Positions 9,440-21,097 of a stretch of DNA of 64,000 nt are shown here, in pieces (within the stretch, counting starts at the first letter, position 1; each line of letters begins with the position of its first letter). Source of the DNA: Propionibacteriaceae bacterium (GTDB lineage Bacteria > Actinomycetota > Actinomycetes > Propionibacteriales > Propionibacteriaceae); the NCBI GenBank assembly GCA_009782785.1, contig WRIJ01000010.1, positions 1-64,000 of the forward strand, given 5' to 3'. The position numbers were made by a program, and so were the translations under genes. Below the pieces are notes generated by a model that worked only from the letters and a program-made list of their open reading frames with translations, did no database searches and was not told where the DNA came from.

Positions 9440-9994
9440 ATGGTGGCCCAATTCGTGAAGTGCCATACCCCTGATGGTTCCTTCGCACTGATCGCCACAC
9501 CAGACGGTGTTGTGGCCTCTGGTTGGGTTGATGAGCCAACACAGTTGATGACCCTCATACACCCGAGTCTTCGCCCAAGCTCTATCACCGCGCACACTGC
9601 GGGACACATCACCGACGTAGTCAGTGAAGCCCGCCAAGCAGTTCACCAGTACTATGACGGCGATCTGGAGGCCCCATCGCATATCCCCACTCTCACCCGT
9701 GGTGGACCTTTTGTCTTGGCCGTGTGGGCGGCACTGTGCAGGACCCGCGTAGGTGAGCAACTTTCGTACAGTGAGCTTGCTCGCCGCGCAGGCAATCCTC
9801 GAGCAGTACGAGCCGCAGCTAGCGCATGTGCACGAAACCCGGTTGCCCTGTTCGTACCCTGCCATCGCATCATCCGCTCAGATGGCAGTCTGGGTGGTTT
9901 CGGTTTTGGGTTAGCTATCAAGCAGAGCTTGCTTGCTAGAGAGCAGACCAACACTGTGAGTGAAGGCAACATGATCGACTCCGCAAAACTGTGA
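9440..9994 (+). CDS. ogt: Methylated-DNA--[protein]-cysteine S-methyltransferase
   Basis: Active site motif VPCHRIIRSDGSLGGFGFGLAIKQSLLARE. Confidence 0.93.
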   Translation: MVAQFVKCHTPDGSFALIATPDGVVASGWVDEPTQLMTLIHPSLRPSSITAHTAGHITDVVSEARQAVHQYYDGDLEAPSHIPTLTRGGPFVLAVWAALCRTRVGEQLSYSELARRAGNPRAVRAAASACARNPVALFVPCHRIIRSDGSLGGFGFGLAIKQSLLAREQTNTVSEGNMIDSAKL

Positions 9995-10069
9995 CACTCA
10001 GAAGTCATACCTCATCGTTAACGGTGGGCATGGTCGAAAAAGTCTGACCAAGCACCTAGGCTTGTCCTT

Positions 10070-12235
10070 ATGGAAGCCCAGAGTCTTGAACGTGATGGTG
10101 CCCCTGAGATCTTCACCCAAGAGGGCCCGGGGCTGTTTGCCGAATCATCCACACCCGTACGCGATGATGCACCTTTGGCTCTCTATCGGCGCTATCGCCC
10201 CGAGATTTTTGCTGATGTGATTGGTCAGGAGCATGTCACTGATCCACTCAAGAGGGCGTTGACAAATAATCGCGTCACCCATGCGTACCTTTTCTCAGGA
10301 CCTCGCGGATGCGGAAAAACTTCATCGGCTCGAATCCTGGCCCGCTCGTTGAACTGTGAGAAAGGCCCCACTCCTGAGCCTTGTGGATCCTGCCAATCCT
10401 GCAAGGATCTGGCTCGTAGCGGTCCTGGTTCTATCGATGTTCTTGAGATTGATGCAGCAAGCCATGGCGGTGTCGATGATGCGCGTGAATTGCGTGAGCG
10501 AGCATTCTTTGCACCAGTACGATCCCAGTATCGGGTCTACATTGTTGATGAAGCCCACATGGTCACCACCCAGGGTTTCAATGCGTTGCTCACTTTGGTG
10601 GAGGAACCTCCTCCACACGTGAAGTTTATTTTTGCTACGACAGAACCTGACAAGGTCATTGGTACGATTCGTTCGCGTACCCACCACTATCCGTTCCGCC
10701 TCATACCACCCAAAACAATGACCAGCTTCTTGGAGAAGATCTGTGAAACTGAAGGGGTGGGGATTGATCCGCGAGTAATTCCGATGGTGGTACGCGCTGG
10801 AGCTGGGTCTGTTCGTGATGCTTTATCGGTTCTTGACCAACTGATTGGTGGTGCCCCCGCCAGCGGGGTTGAGTACGATCATGCGATTGGATTATTGGGT
10901 TACACCCCGGATTCTTTGATGGACAGTGTTGTGGACGCGATCGCTTCAGGGGATTCAACGGGGGTTTTCTCGGGTATCGACAAGGTGATTGAGGCAGGTC
11001 AGGATCCTCGACGTTTCGCTGAGGACCTTCTCACGCGCCTGAGGGATCTGGTGATCGTTGCTGCTGTTCCTGATGCTCTCACTAATGGCCTGTTGGATCT
11101 TCCCACAGATCAAGGCGAAAGATACCAAGCCCAAGCATCCACCATGGGGATCGGTTCTTTGACTCGTGCAGCTGAAGTGGTGGCTGCTGGCCTGGTGGGC
11201 ATGCGCGGTACGACAGCTCCTCGCCTTCAAGTGGAGCTCATGTGTGCACGCATCCTGCTACCTGGGGCAGATGTTGGGGATCGCGGGATTCATGCGCGGT
11301 TGGAGAAACTAGAGAAATCACTGTCAGGATCATCTGCTGGCACTGTGGCGTCTCCCGTGCGGGCAACCGAGGAACCTTCCACCGAGGGGCCTACAGCTGC
11401 GCCCATGGATCCACCCACGACCACGGTGACCAGTATTGAGACCACTCCAGTGAAGCAAGCGGGGGAGACCCCTCCAGCGAAGCATGATCTGGAGCATCAG
11501 GAAGCCGCCCAGACGGTGGCTTCTCCACAGAAATCCTCTCCAGGCGAACCTGCTGAAACTCCAGCTCCTGAACCTCCTCGTACCCCACCCCAGGTTAGTG
11601 AACCGTTCACTGGTGAGTTAACCACGGATGTTATTCACACTCATTGGCCCCAGATTCTTACCTGTGTGACATCCATGCGGCGCTTCATTTGGACCCTGCT
11701 CAACCAGCATGTGACTGACACAGAGTTGCGCGGAGATGTCTTGTGGGTGACGTTCAGTGAATCGGGTCCTCGTGATCATTTCAATCGTTCCAATGGGGAA
11801 GAACTGCTCAGCCAGGCTATTGCCACCACGATGGGGCATACTGTTGCGATCAGGGCCCGACTTGGTTCTGAACCGATTCCTTCTGAGGGTACGGCTATCC
11901 TCTCCCTGGCAACTCCAGCGTCCTCATCGGCGACCACTCCTGCAGCTCCAACTCCTCCACCTCCGGTTGCTACCAGCAGTGTTGCTCCACCAAAAGGGGC
12001 CACCCTCAAATCCGTACAACGTACGGGCGAATCCTCGATCAGAACCGAAGCATCCTCCGCGGCTGAATCTTCACCCACACCAACAGAGCAACCCACCAGC
12101 GAGGACGAAACTAGTGAGTTTGATGACATTGTCGAGAATGTGGAAGACGAGGTTTCCGAACTCGTCATGGAACTCTTCGACGCTGAACTGGTCAGTGAAG
12201 AAAAAACAAAACCATCGTCAAGAAAGAAGAACTGA
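10070..12235 (+). CDS. dnaX: DNA polymerase III subunit gamma/tau
   Basis: [20 protein letters not shown], Walker [21 protein letters not shown], zinc Cys4 module. Confidence 0.97.
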   Translation: MEAQSLERDGAPEIFTQEGPGLFAESSTPVRDDAPLALYRRYRPEIFADVIGQEHVTDPLKRALTNNRVTHAYLFSGPRGCGKTSSARILARSLNCEKGPTPEPCGSCQSCKDLARSGPGSIDVLEIDAASHGGVDDARELRERAFFAPVRSQYRVYIVDEAHMVTTQGFNALLTLVEEPPPHVKFIFATTEPDKVIGTIRSRTHHYPFRLIPPKTMTSFLEKICETEGVGIDPRVIPMVVRAGAGSVRDALSVLDQLIGGAPASGVEYDHAIGLLGYTPDSLMDSVVDAIASGDSTGVFSGIDKVIEAGQDPRRFAEDLLTRLRDLVIVAAVPDALTNGLLDLPTDQGERYQAQASTMGIGSLTRAAEVVAAGLVGMRGTTAPRLQVELMCARILLPGADVGDRGIHARLEKLEKSLSGSSAGTVASPVRATEEPSTEGPTAAPMDPPTTTVTSIETTPVKQAGETPPAKHDLEHQEAAQTVASPQKSSPGEPAETPAPEPPRTPPQVSEPFTGELTTDVIHTHWPQILTCVTSMRRFIWTLLNQHVTDTELRGDVLWVTFSESGPRDHFNRSNGEELLSQAIATTMGHTVAIRARLGSEPIPSEGTAILSLATPASSSATTPAAPTPPPPVATSSVAPPKGATLKSVQRTGESSIRTEASSAAESSPTPTEQPTSEDETSEFDDIVENVEDEVSELVMELFDAELVSEEKTKPSSRKKN

Positions 12236-12834
12236 TGTACGACGGCCCTATTCAGGAACTCATTTCTGAACTGAGTCACCTGCCTGGGATCGGACCAAAA
12301 TCTGCCCAGCGCATCGCTTTCTATCTTCTTGACTCTCCACTCGAAGACGTCAAGGCCCTCAGTGACGCCATCGTACATGCCAAAGAAACAGTGAAATTCT
12401 GCAACCAATGCTTCAACGCAACCCAGGATGAAACCTGCAGAATCTGCCAAGATCCTAGGCGGGATTCCACACAAATCTGTGTCGTGGAAGAATCCAAAGA
12501 CATCATTGCCATTGAGCGTACGCGAGAATTCCGTGGCACCTACCATGTGCTCGGTGGTTCCATTTCACCAATCGACAACCGGGGACCAGCTGACCTGCAC
12601 ATTCGCGAACTCGTCCAGCGGCTCAGTGATGGGGTCGTCACAGAAATCATCCTGGCCACCAATCCCAATACTGAAGGTGAAGTCACTTCCACCTATATTG
12701 CTCGCCTCCTGGCCCCGCTGGGTGTGAAAGTATCCAGGCTAGCTTCTGGACTTCCTGTGGGAGGAGATTTAGAGTACGCCGATGAAATCACCCTCGGGCG
12801 AGCCTTCGAGGGACGCCGAGTGGTTGATTCCTAA
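12235..12834 (+). CDS. recR: Recombination protein RecR
   Basis: [32 protein letters not shown], zinc finger, Toprim; TGATG overlap with dnaX. Confidence 0.97.
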   Translation: MYDGPIQELISELSHLPGIGPKSAQRIAFYLLDSPLEDVKALSDAIVHAKETVKFCNQCFNATQDETCRICQDPRRDSTQICVVEESKDIIAIERTREFRGTYHVLGGSISPIDNRGPADLHIRELVQRLSDGVVTEIILATNPNTEGEVTSTYIARLLAPLGVKVSRLASGLPVGGDLEYADEITLGRAFEGRRVVDS

Positions 12835-12850
12835 CTGGTAGGCTCAGACT

Positions 12851-14071
12851 ATGGCTGAATTTCGTCCGTTTCCTGCCCTGAGGTACGCCCCTGGTGCCGA
12901 CCTTGATTCTGTTCTCGCACCTCCCTATGACGTACTGTCCGATCAGGAGGCTGAGGATCTGCGTGAGTCGCATCCCCACAACATCACTCATGTGGATGTA
13001 CCAAAAGATCAAGACTATGCGGGGGCCTCGAAGAAACTGTGGGGGTGGGTACGCGAAGGGATCCTCACCGCTGACAAAGACGATACCTTTTCTATTTACC
13101 GGATGGCGTTCACTGACGACACTGGTGCTGCACGCGAGATCTCTGGGGTGCTCGGTGGACTCCAAGTTGTCGATGACCCTCTCAGTGAGGATGCTCCTCC
13201 ACCAGGTCAGCGTCCACCCACCGTACTTCCCCACGAGCGCACCACAGCTAAAGCTGTCACTGACCGTCTCGATTTGATGAAAGCTACTGCAACCAACTCT
13301 TCACCCGTGTGGGGGCTCTCCCTCGCCCATGGCCTTACTGAGGCCATTGCTGAACGAGGAAAGATCCTGGCAGAGGTCGACTTTGATGGAGCAACCCACA
13401 CGATCGAGCGTGTCAGCGATCCGGAACGTATCAATGCGATTCGCGCCGCTGTGGAGTCCGATGACGTACTTATTGCGGATGGCCATCACCGTTATTCCGT
13501 GTCCCGAAGCTACCGCGATCTTGTTCGAGCAAAAACTAAGCGAAACAATACTCGCGCGGAGCGCACTCTCACTTTTATCAATGAACTCATTGACGAACAG
13601 CTCTCTATTGCAGCCATTCATCGCCTCTACAGTGGGGTGTCCGCGCAAGAATTACGCTCAGGGTTGGAAACCTGCTTCAACCTCACTCCTGCATCCTTGA
13701 GTGATTCGACTCTGAGCGAGATGGTCGAATCTGGGCGATTAGTGGTGTTGTGGGGGGAAGGGAAAGCTGAATGGCTGGCACCGAAACCGGGAGTCTTCGA
13801 GTCAGTACGATCACTCGACGGGCTCTGGTTGGAACAGGCACTCACAGGGGTGTCTGGCGAACTGTCCTACCAACATGGGTTTGCCAACATGAAAGAAGCG
13901 GTCTCAACTGGGGACTACACCGCTGGGATACTCATTCGTCCCACATCGATTGAGGAGATCCGCCGAACAGCTAGAGAAGGTCTACTCATGCCACCAAAGT
14001 CGACCTTCTTCACCCCGAAACTTCTCACAGGATGGGTGCTTCGCGCTACAGAACCACTTAAAACGAAGTAG
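12851..14071 (+). CDS. DUF1015 family protein
   Basis: 'ALRYAPGADLDSVLAPPYDVLSDQEAEDLRESHPHNITHVD' and 'IADGHHRYSVSRSY' are DUF1015 hallmarks. Confidence 0.9.
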   Translation: MAEFRPFPALRYAPGADLDSVLAPPYDVLSDQEAEDLRESHPHNITHVDVPKDQDYAGASKKLWGWVREGILTADKDDTFSIYRMAFTDDTGAAREISGVLGGLQVVDDPLSEDAPPPGQRPPTVLPHERTTAKAVTDRLDLMKATATNSSPVWGLSLAHGLTEAIAERGKILAEVDFDGATHTIERVSDPERINAIRAAVESDDVLIADGHHRYSVSRSYRDLVRAKTKRNNTRAERTLTFINELIDEQLSIAAIHRLYSGVSAQELRSGLETCFNLTPASLSDSTLSEMVESGRLVVLWGEGKAEWLAPKPGVFESVRSLDGLWLEQALTGVSGELSYQHGFANMKEAVSTGDYTAGILIRPTSIEEIRRTAREGLLMPPKSTFFTPKLLTGWVLRATEPLKTK

Positions 14072-14079
14072 CCTGGCAC

Positions 14080-15456
14080 ATGTTTCCCCTCTTCCTCATT
14101 GCTCTCTTTGCCGGAAAGCTCAGCGCGTTGGCTTGCCGCATCCTTGCCCCAACCCGGGGCAGCAACCTTCCCGGAGTGGTAGCTCTCAAGTTTGATCGGA
14201 ACTTTCTGAGCCACGTACGAGGAGTGCAACCAGGAAAAACTATTTTCATCACAGGGACGAACGGGAAATCGACAGCAACCACCATGGTTGTCCATGCCCT
14301 GCGTGAGGCAGGATTGACTGTCGCCACCAATACCGAGGGTGCCAACATGATGCCTGGTGTTGCGACCGTCCTCATACGTTCAACAAAGATCACACGCGGA
14401 TTCACCAGTGATTTTCTCGTTTTAGAGATCGATGAGCGTAGCCTCGCCACCATCAGTCAACAGATCCCCCCCGGTCACTTGGGTGTACTCAATATTCAAA
14501 AAGACCAAGTCCAACGCAATGGGGAACCTGACTATATCTATCAAAAAATCAAGACTGTCGTGGACTCACTACCAGAGGTGAAGCTCTATCTCAACGATGA
14601 TGAGCCGCGATCACGTTCACTAGGGCTTCCACCTAACGCCCTCACACAGGGTGAACCACCCAGCGCTGGGTCAACCTTCTCAGTCACCGCCTGGGATGAA
14701 CAATCACATCACGACCAGTGGGAGGTGACCATGCCCTGCCCGCGTTGTGCCGCAGAGATCGACTTCCACACTCGTACCATTGCAGGGATGGGAGAATTTC
14801 TGTGCCACCGGTGCAACTTCGGTTCACGCCAAGGTTCATCGACCGTGATCGATACTGTGGACTTTTTGGCACAATCGTTCACTTGTGGTGGGGAAACCTA
14901 TCACCTCGGTTATTTGGCACCCTACTTCCTCTACAATTACGCCTTCTGTTTATGCCTGTGTACCCAGCTGGGCATAGACGGCGCAACCTTGGTGAGAGCA
15001 CTAGAGTCTTTCACCAATATTTCGGGACGAATGGAGTCCTTCACCCACCAAGGCAAAACCATCAACTATATGCGCATTAAACAAGAGAACCCTGAGACCT
15101 TGCAAAGCGCTCTCGATACTCTCGCCCGAGATTCCTCACCGAAAGTGTTCGTGCTAGGGCCCGCAGTGATCGACGATTTCATTCCGCACTATTCCAATAC
15201 TTTCTATACCTTCGACTGCGATTTTGGGCCACTGGTCGATTCGGGCCTGGATCGCTGTATTTGTTTTGGGGACACTATTGCTTGGGATACAGCCAATCGT
15301 CTGATCTATGCCGGTGTGCCCCGAGAGAAGATCGACATCATTGATTCTGACCATGATCAACAGATTCTCAATGCTATTGCTGCTTGTGAAGCAACAAACG
15401 TCTATCTGATCACTTGGATCAAAAAATTCCAGAAACTCAAGGAGCAGGCATCATGA
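14080..15456 (+). CDS. murT: Lipid II isoglutaminyl synthase, MurT subunit (Mur ligase-like)
   Basis: Mur ligase ATP site GTNGKSTATTMVVHAL, Cys4 ribbon CPRC...CHRC, DUF1727-like C-terminus. Confidence 0.9.
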   Translation: MFPLFLIALFAGKLSALACRILAPTRGSNLPGVVALKFDRNFLSHVRGVQPGKTIFITGTNGKSTATTMVVHALREAGLTVATNTEGANMMPGVATVLIRSTKITRGFTSDFLVLEIDERSLATISQQIPPGHLGVLNIQKDQVQRNGEPDYIYQKIKTVVDSLPEVKLYLNDDEPRSRSLGLPPNALTQGEPPSAGSTFSVTAWDEQSHHDQWEVTMPCPRCAAEIDFHTRTIAGMGEFLCHRCNFGSRQGSSTVIDTVDFLAQSFTCGGETYHLGYLAPYFLYNYAFCLCLCTQLGIDGATLVRALESFTNISGRMESFTHQGKTINYMRIKQENPETLQSALDTLARDSSPKVFVLGPAVIDDFIPHYSNTFYTFDCDFGPLVDSGLDRCICFGDTIAWDTANRLIYAGVPREKIDIIDSDHDQQILNAIAACEATNVYLITWIKKFQKLKEQAS

Positions 15457-16232
15457 CCAGGCCTCTCAACATCCTGTGGCCGTGGTACCACACGTTGAAT
15501 CTCCATGGGGATCGCGGCAACCTCATGGCGTTGGTACGAATCTGTGAGCTGTACGGAATCGACACCCAGATTCACCGTATACCCAGCATTCTCGAACCCC
15601 TCGACCTATCCAACATTGACATCGTGGTCTTGAATGCTGGAGAGATCACCGTACTGCCGGTGATAGAGCAGAGCCTCTCCCTCACCCATCCTTCTTTTGC
15701 CCAATGGTGCCTGGATGGTGGAGTGGTCCTAGCCACGGGTACGAGCGCAGCGATTCTTGGCCATGAGGTTCGACGTCTTGATGGTACGGTCATTGCTGGG
15801 GTCGGTCTACTTGACATGGTGGCCCATGAACGAACCCCTATTCTCGGTGATGATCTCATGTGGAAGATGGCTAAGCCCGCACTCGATGTGGCCTCCCAAC
15901 CTTACGACATGACCGGTAGCCAGATCCAGATGGTCGACATCACCTTGGGAACCGACCAGCAACCTCTCGGCACTGTGACCTACGGTTACGGAAACAACAA
16001 CTCCGGGGTTGAGGGGGCTGTGGCCAACAATGTGATCTTCACTAATACTCTGGGTCCAGTGCTGGTGAAGAATCCGTGGTTTGCCCTGGAGATTATCAAC
16101 CGCGCCCTCGCAAGCCAGGGAGCCGATATTCTAGAGTTCAACCCAGCTCTGTTTACTGTCGAACTCAACTCTGCCAAGGCGATTGCGCAGTTCAACCAGA
16201 AGAAAAGAAAGCCACCATGGGCGCAACCTTAA
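15453..16232 (+). CDS. gatD: Lipid II isoglutaminyl synthase, GatD subunit (glutamine amidotransferase)
   Basis: 'ILWPWYHTLNLHGDRGNLMALVRICELYGID' GatD/CobQ-like N-terminus; overlaps murT. Confidence 0.88.
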   Translation: MTRPLNILWPWYHTLNLHGDRGNLMALVRICELYGIDTQIHRIPSILEPLDLSNIDIVVLNAGEITVLPVIEQSLSLTHPSFAQWCLDGGVVLATGTSAAILGHEVRRLDGTVIAGVGLLDMVAHERTPILGDDLMWKMAKPALDVASQPYDMTGSQIQMVDITLGTDQQPLGTVTYGYGNNNSGVEGAVANNVIFTNTLGPVLVKNPWFALEIINRALASQGADILEFNPALFTVELNSAKAIAQFNQKKRKPPWAQP

Positions 16233-17281
16233 CCATTGATACTCAAGGATTGCTCGACAACCTTCGTACTGTTCATAGACTTGCCCATGATCGCGGGGTT
16301 GACATTTCTGTCGTGACAAAGGCTCTGACCGGTCACCGTGACCTTGTCGAATTGCTGGTCAACTCAGGGGCCACCAGCATCTGCGAATCCCATCTGGAGA
16401 ATCTCAAAAAGTGGGAGTCTCTTACCTGCGAGAAATGGCTCATCCGCTCTGCCCTGCCTGGGGAAGCCGAAGATACTGTACGTCTAGCCGATGTGAGTCT
16501 TGTTTCTGAGAGTATGACGCTGTCCCATCTTTCGCAGCAGGCAGTACGCCAGGATCGTACTCACAAGGTCGTGATCATGGTCGAATTAGGAGAATTACGT
16601 GAAGGGTGCCTGGGGGATGAATTGGGGCACCTCGCTACCTGGTGCCACGAACTGCCCGGGATCGAGCTGTACGGTATTGGGGCCAACCTCTCCTGCTTGC
16701 ACGACATTGTTCCTGATGTAGTCAACATGAATCTCCTCGCCACGTACGCTGAAAGCATTGAAACCCACCTGGGGATATCCCTACCGGTGATCTCGGGAGG
16801 ATCTAGTAGCGCTTTGAGGATGCTCGTGGATGGAACCCTGCCCAAACGTATCAACCATCTTCGACTTGGTGAGGCAATCTTGTTGGGGAACATTGTCTGC
16901 TATGACGAGCCGTACCCTTCAGCTCGCCAAGACATTTTCACCTTGAGTGCAGGAATCATTGAGGTGAAAGACAAGCCCTCCCTCCCGTACGGCCAACGTG
17001 CCCCAGGACGGGTGGCAGTGGGCGAGGACCCCACTCTCAGCGATCAGGGTATTCGCCGACGGGCTCTAGTGGGAATCGGGAAACAGGATGTCCGCAGTGA
17101 ATATCTCGTGGCACTGGATCCACAGATCACTATCCTGGGTGACACTAGTGATTGTCTCGTTGCGGATGTGACTGATTGTGACAGGGATTACGCCGTGGGA
17201 GACCGGGTGGATTTTCGACTGAAATATTCTGGCCTGGTGACAGCAATGGCGTCAGTGTATGTCACCAAGGAACTGGTCTAG
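16217..17281 (+). CDS. PLP-dependent amino acid racemase (alanine-racemase N-terminal family, YhfX/ornithine racemase-like)
   Basis: 'TLTIDTQGLLDNLRTVHRLAHDRGVDISVVTKALTGH' (PLP Lys) and 'VISGGSSSALRM...INHLRLGEAILLG'; overlaps gatD. Confidence 0.82.
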   Translation: MGATLTIDTQGLLDNLRTVHRLAHDRGVDISVVTKALTGHRDLVELLVNSGATSICESHLENLKKWESLTCEKWLIRSALPGEAEDTVRLADVSLVSESMTLSHLSQQAVRQDRTHKVVIMVELGELREGCLGDELGHLATWCHELPGIELYGIGANLSCLHDIVPDVVNMNLLATYAESIETHLGISLPVISGGSSSALRMLVDGTLPKRINHLRLGEAILLGNIVCYDEPYPSARQDIFTLSAGIIEVKDKPSLPYGQRAPGRVAVGEDPTLSDQGIRRRALVGIGKQDVRSEYLVALDPQITILGDTSDCLVADVTDCDRDYAVGDRVDFRLKYSGLVTAMASVYVTKELV

Positions 17282-17292
17282 TACGACTGCAA

Positions 17293-18267
17293 TCATTGGG
17301 GGAAGAGAGTGTCCCCCGGTGGAGCATTGCCCAACATTTCGGGGTTGTACACATACAGCGCTGAAAGGTATTGCAGGGTCAGTGATTTCGCTTCCTGACC
17401 ACGCATAAAAGACACTCCCGATCGCGGGAGCCCATCGACAACACCTTGGGTTGTCTGGGTGACGCCGTTGTCGACAAGAATCTGGGCAGCCTCCGCAGGT
17501 GAATCGTGCAGGTACTGTGAGGATCGTTGACTTGCTTCGAGGAAAGCCTCCACAACTCGAGGATGGGATGCATCAAAGTCTTTATTGATGACGGTGACTG
17601 TTGAGACGACAGAAACACCAGTGATCTTTTCGAATTCTGCAGCAAGATCAATGGCAATGGAATAACTCGGGTCGAGTGCGAGCAGGTCTGAAACGTACGG
17701 TTCGGGCAAGACCACGATGACATCATCATCTAAGGCTGCCAATCCGGGGACGAGATCATCAGGATAGGGTGCGTATCTCACTTCAACCTTGTCGGTGAGG
17801 CCATAATTGTCCATAATGACATCCATCAGTACGTTGGGTGTTTCTCCTGGCCCTCCAGAGTTAACCGTTTTCCCAGCTAAATCTTCAACCCCGGTGATGG
17901 TAACGCCCTTCGAGACCACATAGTACCCACCCACTGAGTTGACTGCAGCGATGCGTAGGCGGCCACCACTGGCGACAGACATGGCAGCAACATTAGGAGG
18001 AATGATGGCAATATCAAATTCACCATGGGCGAGGTTCGCCACAAGAGAACCCGTATCCCACGAGGCCACATAGGTGACTTCTTGGGAACCGAGGTATTCA
18101 TCAAAGTTCTTCGGCCCAACCAGGGCCATGTCACCAAGTCCAGGAGTCAACCCGACCTGGAGTATGACTGGAGTTTCTTCCACGGGCTCCTTGCCCCCAC
18201 ATCCAGTGAGCAAGAGCACTGATGCCAGGGCGAGTCCGATGAGCCGGGGTAAATGTGTCGTACTCAT
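17293..18267 (-). CDS. Periplasmic-binding-type lipoprotein (NMT1/SsuA-like ABC solute-binding fold)
   Basis: Lipobox LLTGCGGK; 'VGLTPGLGDMALVG...FDIAIIPPNVAAM...LAGKTVNSGGPGETPNVLMDVIM'. Confidence 0.82.
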   Translation of the reverse strand: MSTTHLPRLIGLALASVLLLTGCGGKEPVEETPVILQVGLTPGLGDMALVGPKNFDEYLGSQEVTYVASWDTGSLVANLAHGEFDIAIIPPNVAAMSVASGGRLRIAAVNSVGGYYVVSKGVTITGVEDLAGKTVNSGGPGETPNVLMDVIMDNYGLTDKVEVRYAPYPDDLVPGLAALDDDVIVVLPEPYVSDLLALDPSYSIAIDLAAEFEKITGVSVVSTVTVINKDFDASHPRVVEAFLEASQRSSQYLHDSPAEAAQILVDNGVTQTTQGVVDGLPRSGVSFMRGQEAKSLTLQYLSALYVYNPEMLGNAPPGDTLFPQ

Positions 18268-19991
18268 GAAGAGATTTTCTTTGCAGCTTTGGCTTCAGCT
18301 TTCGCCTTCTTAGCGGCAGCTTTAGCTGCTTTCTTGGGGTTGCCCACATCGAGGTCTTCACTAGGTGAGCTCAGGGTGTCTGTGTCATCGCCATGACGGG
18401 ACTTCCTGGATTTTCCAATGAGCATGATGAAACCGATGAGCATCAAGAGCATTCCCAGTCCACCAATGCCATAGAGCACATAGGTGTAGATGCCGTGAAC
18501 TGCCTTGCCTTTTCCTTCTATATTCGTCAAAGACTTGTCAACCCTCAAGGCACCAGTGAAGAACCCTCTTCCGTCGGTCCATTCCACTAGTGACACCCCC
18601 ATGGTATCGCTGGTGACTTCACCTGTGGACTCATTGATCGCTGCACTGCCAGGCCCGATTACCCATGTGGTTTTTGCGGTGTCCGACTCAGCAAGGACAA
18701 GCTCAGGAAGGGTTGTCTTTTCATCTTTGGTGAGTTCTCGGGTCACCACCTGATTGGCGACAGTGTACGACGAAAAACCAAACACATCATCGGTCTGTGC
18801 CATCCACACTTGTTCAATAAGAGCAGGATCAAGCATGGAGATATCGGTGATGGCATTTCCTTCGAGTGTCCATACCAAACATGGAGCACCACTAGCGCCT
18901 ACACAGTTCAGATTTTCAGCGATCGGAGTGAGATCTTCAATGGCATTGTTGTGGAGCCGCAGTTCCCCAGCTTTCATCATCTTCGCCAAGACTGTGACAT
19001 CGGCGATGTTGTTGCCGGACAGATCCAGGAAATGCAAGTCTTTCATTCCAGCCAGAGGAGTGATGTCAACAATCTTGTTGTTCGCTAGATCCAAGTCCCC
19101 GATTTTGGTCAGTTTGGTCACAGCCGATAAATCATCAATGCCGGATTGGGCAAGGCCAAGGACCTGAAGATTAGGCAGCGAAGCCAGTGGGGTGAAATCA
19201 GTCACAGCATTCGCACCGAGATCAAGATCATAGATGTTCGTCAGCTTGCTCAGAGGTGAGATATCGGTGACGTTGTTCCCGTAAAGATCCAGTTCAACCA
19301 GGAGTTTAAGCTCCGCCAGAGGTGTGATATCGCTGATCTGGTTCTTGTATGCATCGAGGGAAGTGAGCTTGGTCATCCCGGCTAAACTCGAGATGTCTTC
19401 AACCATGTTCTCAGTAATATCGAGTTTTGCCAGCTTGGTCAGCCCAGCTATAGGCCCCAGATCATCAACGACATTCCCAGCGATATCGAGCTCTGTGAGG
19501 GCAGTCAATTCTGCGAGGGGAGCAACAGTCGAGATTCGATGCTCTCTCAGTGACAGGTCAGTGAGCTTGGTCAGACCAGCAATGGGTTCCAGATTCTTGA
19601 TATTCCCTTTATCGATGTGGAGAATGGTCAACGAAGGATCAGGAATATGCTGTAACCCTTCCAGTGAATCAACACCTTCCGCGCATGCGAGGCGCTGTGC
19701 CTTCGACAAGGCTTGAAGATGCTCCTGGGTTACCTCAGCAGCAACTTGGTCAAAAGCCGGGGTTCCTTGAGCATAATCAGGGTTCATTGCACCGAGAGTG
19801 TGGGCAATGCACAACCGCAATTCCTGGTCGGGAACCAAACCTGCGCCTTGAGCAGGTACGGGAGTGAAGCCGATACAGGTGGTTATCGTCATGGTGATCG
19901 TCGTGGCGAAAGCCAGGACAATACCGCGCGCAGATTTGAACACATTCCTCCAACCGGGCGTACTGTGGCTGATGCTGGGAGCACCATTCAA
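18264..19991 (-). CDS. Internalin-like leucine-rich repeat surface protein with C-terminal TM anchor
   Basis: Tandem 22-residue LRRs ([26 protein letters not shown]...); signal peptide; C-terminal TM and Lys/Ala-rich tail. Confidence 0.88.
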   Translation of the reverse strand: MNGAPSISHSTPGWRNVFKSARGIVLAFATTITMTITTCIGFTPVPAQGAGLVPDQELRLCIAHTLGAMNPDYAQGTPAFDQVAAEVTQEHLQALSKAQRLACAEGVDSLEGLQHIPDPSLTILHIDKGNIKNLEPIAGLTKLTDLSLREHRISTVAPLAELTALTELDIAGNVVDDLGPIAGLTKLAKLDITENMVEDISSLAGMTKLTSLDAYKNQISDITPLAELKLLVELDLYGNNVTDISPLSKLTNIYDLDLGANAVTDFTPLASLPNLQVLGLAQSGIDDLSAVTKLTKIGDLDLANNKIVDITPLAGMKDLHFLDLSGNNIADVTVLAKMMKAGELRLHNNAIEDLTPIAENLNCVGASGAPCLVWTLEGNAITDISMLDPALIEQVWMAQTDDVFGFSSYTVANQVVTRELTKDEKTTLPELVLAESDTAKTTWVIGPGSAAINESTGEVTSDTMGVSLVEWTDGRGFFTGALRVDKSLTNIEGKGKAVHGIYTYVLYGIGGLGMLLMLIGFIMLIGKSRKSRHGDDTDTLSSPSEDLDVGNPKKAAKAAAKKAKAEAKAAKKISS

Positions 19992-20160
19992 CTCTTTCCC
20001 ATTCGTGCAGACTTATCCGCACCAGGTTTCATCTTACCCCGGTAAGATAGTGGGCTTCCCGACACAGGGTGGCCCAGGAGTCCTTCACCGGGCAAACCAT
20101 GAGAAGATAGTTGGGCTTACCAGCATAGCGCGTGAGCTATGGTTTGCAGAAAGGATTCCC

Positions 20161-21087
20161 ATGTCTGACCATGATCTTGTCATCATTGGGTCTGGCCCTT
20201 CAGGATATACAGCAGCCATTTACGCTGCTCGAGCAGGGTTCAAACCTGTGGTTCTCACAGGCTCTATGCTTGCTGGTGGGGCACTGATGACAACAACAGA
20301 GGTGGAGAATTTCCCTGGATTCCCTCAAGGCATTCAGGGTCCTGACCTCATGGACAACATGAAAGCCCAAGCAGAAAGGTTCGGCGCTCAGCTGATAGCC
20401 GAAGACGCTGTCTTGGCTGAACTGTCCACATCTAGAAAGATCATCACAGACTCCAACAATGACACGTACCAAGCGAAAGCAGTCATTGTGGCTATGGGAT
20501 CGTCCTATCGCAAGCTTGGCCTCGATGACGAGGTACGGCTCGGTGGGCGCGGGGTGTCCTGGTGTGCGACCTGTGATGGGTTCTTTTTCCGCGACAAAGA
20601 CATCGCTGTCGTAGGTGGTGGGGATTCTGCCCTAGAGGAGGCAACCTTCCTGACCCGTTTTGCTCGACAAGTGACTATTGTTCACCGTCGAGACGAATTG
20701 AGGGCTTCCCACATCATGGCAGAGCGTGCTCGAAACAACGACAAGATTGTTTTCGCATGGAATTCTGAAGTCGCCGCCATTAACGGGGACACCTCTGTTG
20801 AGGGGCTCACATTGAGAGATACTGTGAGCGGGGAAACTCGAGATATCGCTGTCGAGGGTGTCTTTATCGCTATCGGCCATGAGCCACGCAACGAGCTAGT
20901 GTTGGGCCAACTAGATTGTGACGAGCAAGGGTATGTACGTGTGGAGGAGCCAACAACCCGTACGAACATCCCTGGAGTGTTTGCCTGTGGGGATCTCGTC
21001 GACCATTCCTATCGCCAAGCCATCACTGCTGCTGCTTCGGGGTGCCGAGCAGCTTTGGACGTGGAGCACTACCTCGCTGACAACTGA
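20161..21087 (+). CDS. trxB: Thioredoxin-disulfide reductase
   Basis: '[21 protein letters not shown]', redox motif CATCDG, '[27 protein letters not shown]'. Confidence 0.96.
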   Translation: MSDHDLVIIGSGPSGYTAAIYAARAGFKPVVLTGSMLAGGALMTTTEVENFPGFPQGIQGPDLMDNMKAQAERFGAQLIAEDAVLAELSTSRKIITDSNNDTYQAKAVIVAMGSSYRKLGLDDEVRLGGRGVSWCATCDGFFFRDKDIAVVGGGDSALEEATFLTRFARQVTIVHRRDELRASHIMAERARNNDKIVFAWNSEVAAINGDTSVEGLTLRDTVSGETRDIAVEGVFIAIGHEPRNELVLGQLDCDEQGYVRVEEPTTRTNIPGVFACGDLVDHSYRQAITAAASGCRAALDVEHYLADN

Positions 21088-21097
21088 AGGAGAAAAT

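Noticed and set aside
12190-12215. A-rich run GAAGAAAAAACAAAA near the end of dnaX as a programmed frameshift site
   Set aside because: Too close to the stop codon to generate a gamma form; no supporting stem-loop or SD-like element seen.
11776-12546. 256-aa minus ORF across the dnaX/recR junction
   Set aside because: Antisense to two confidently identified genes; Ser-rich spurious translation.
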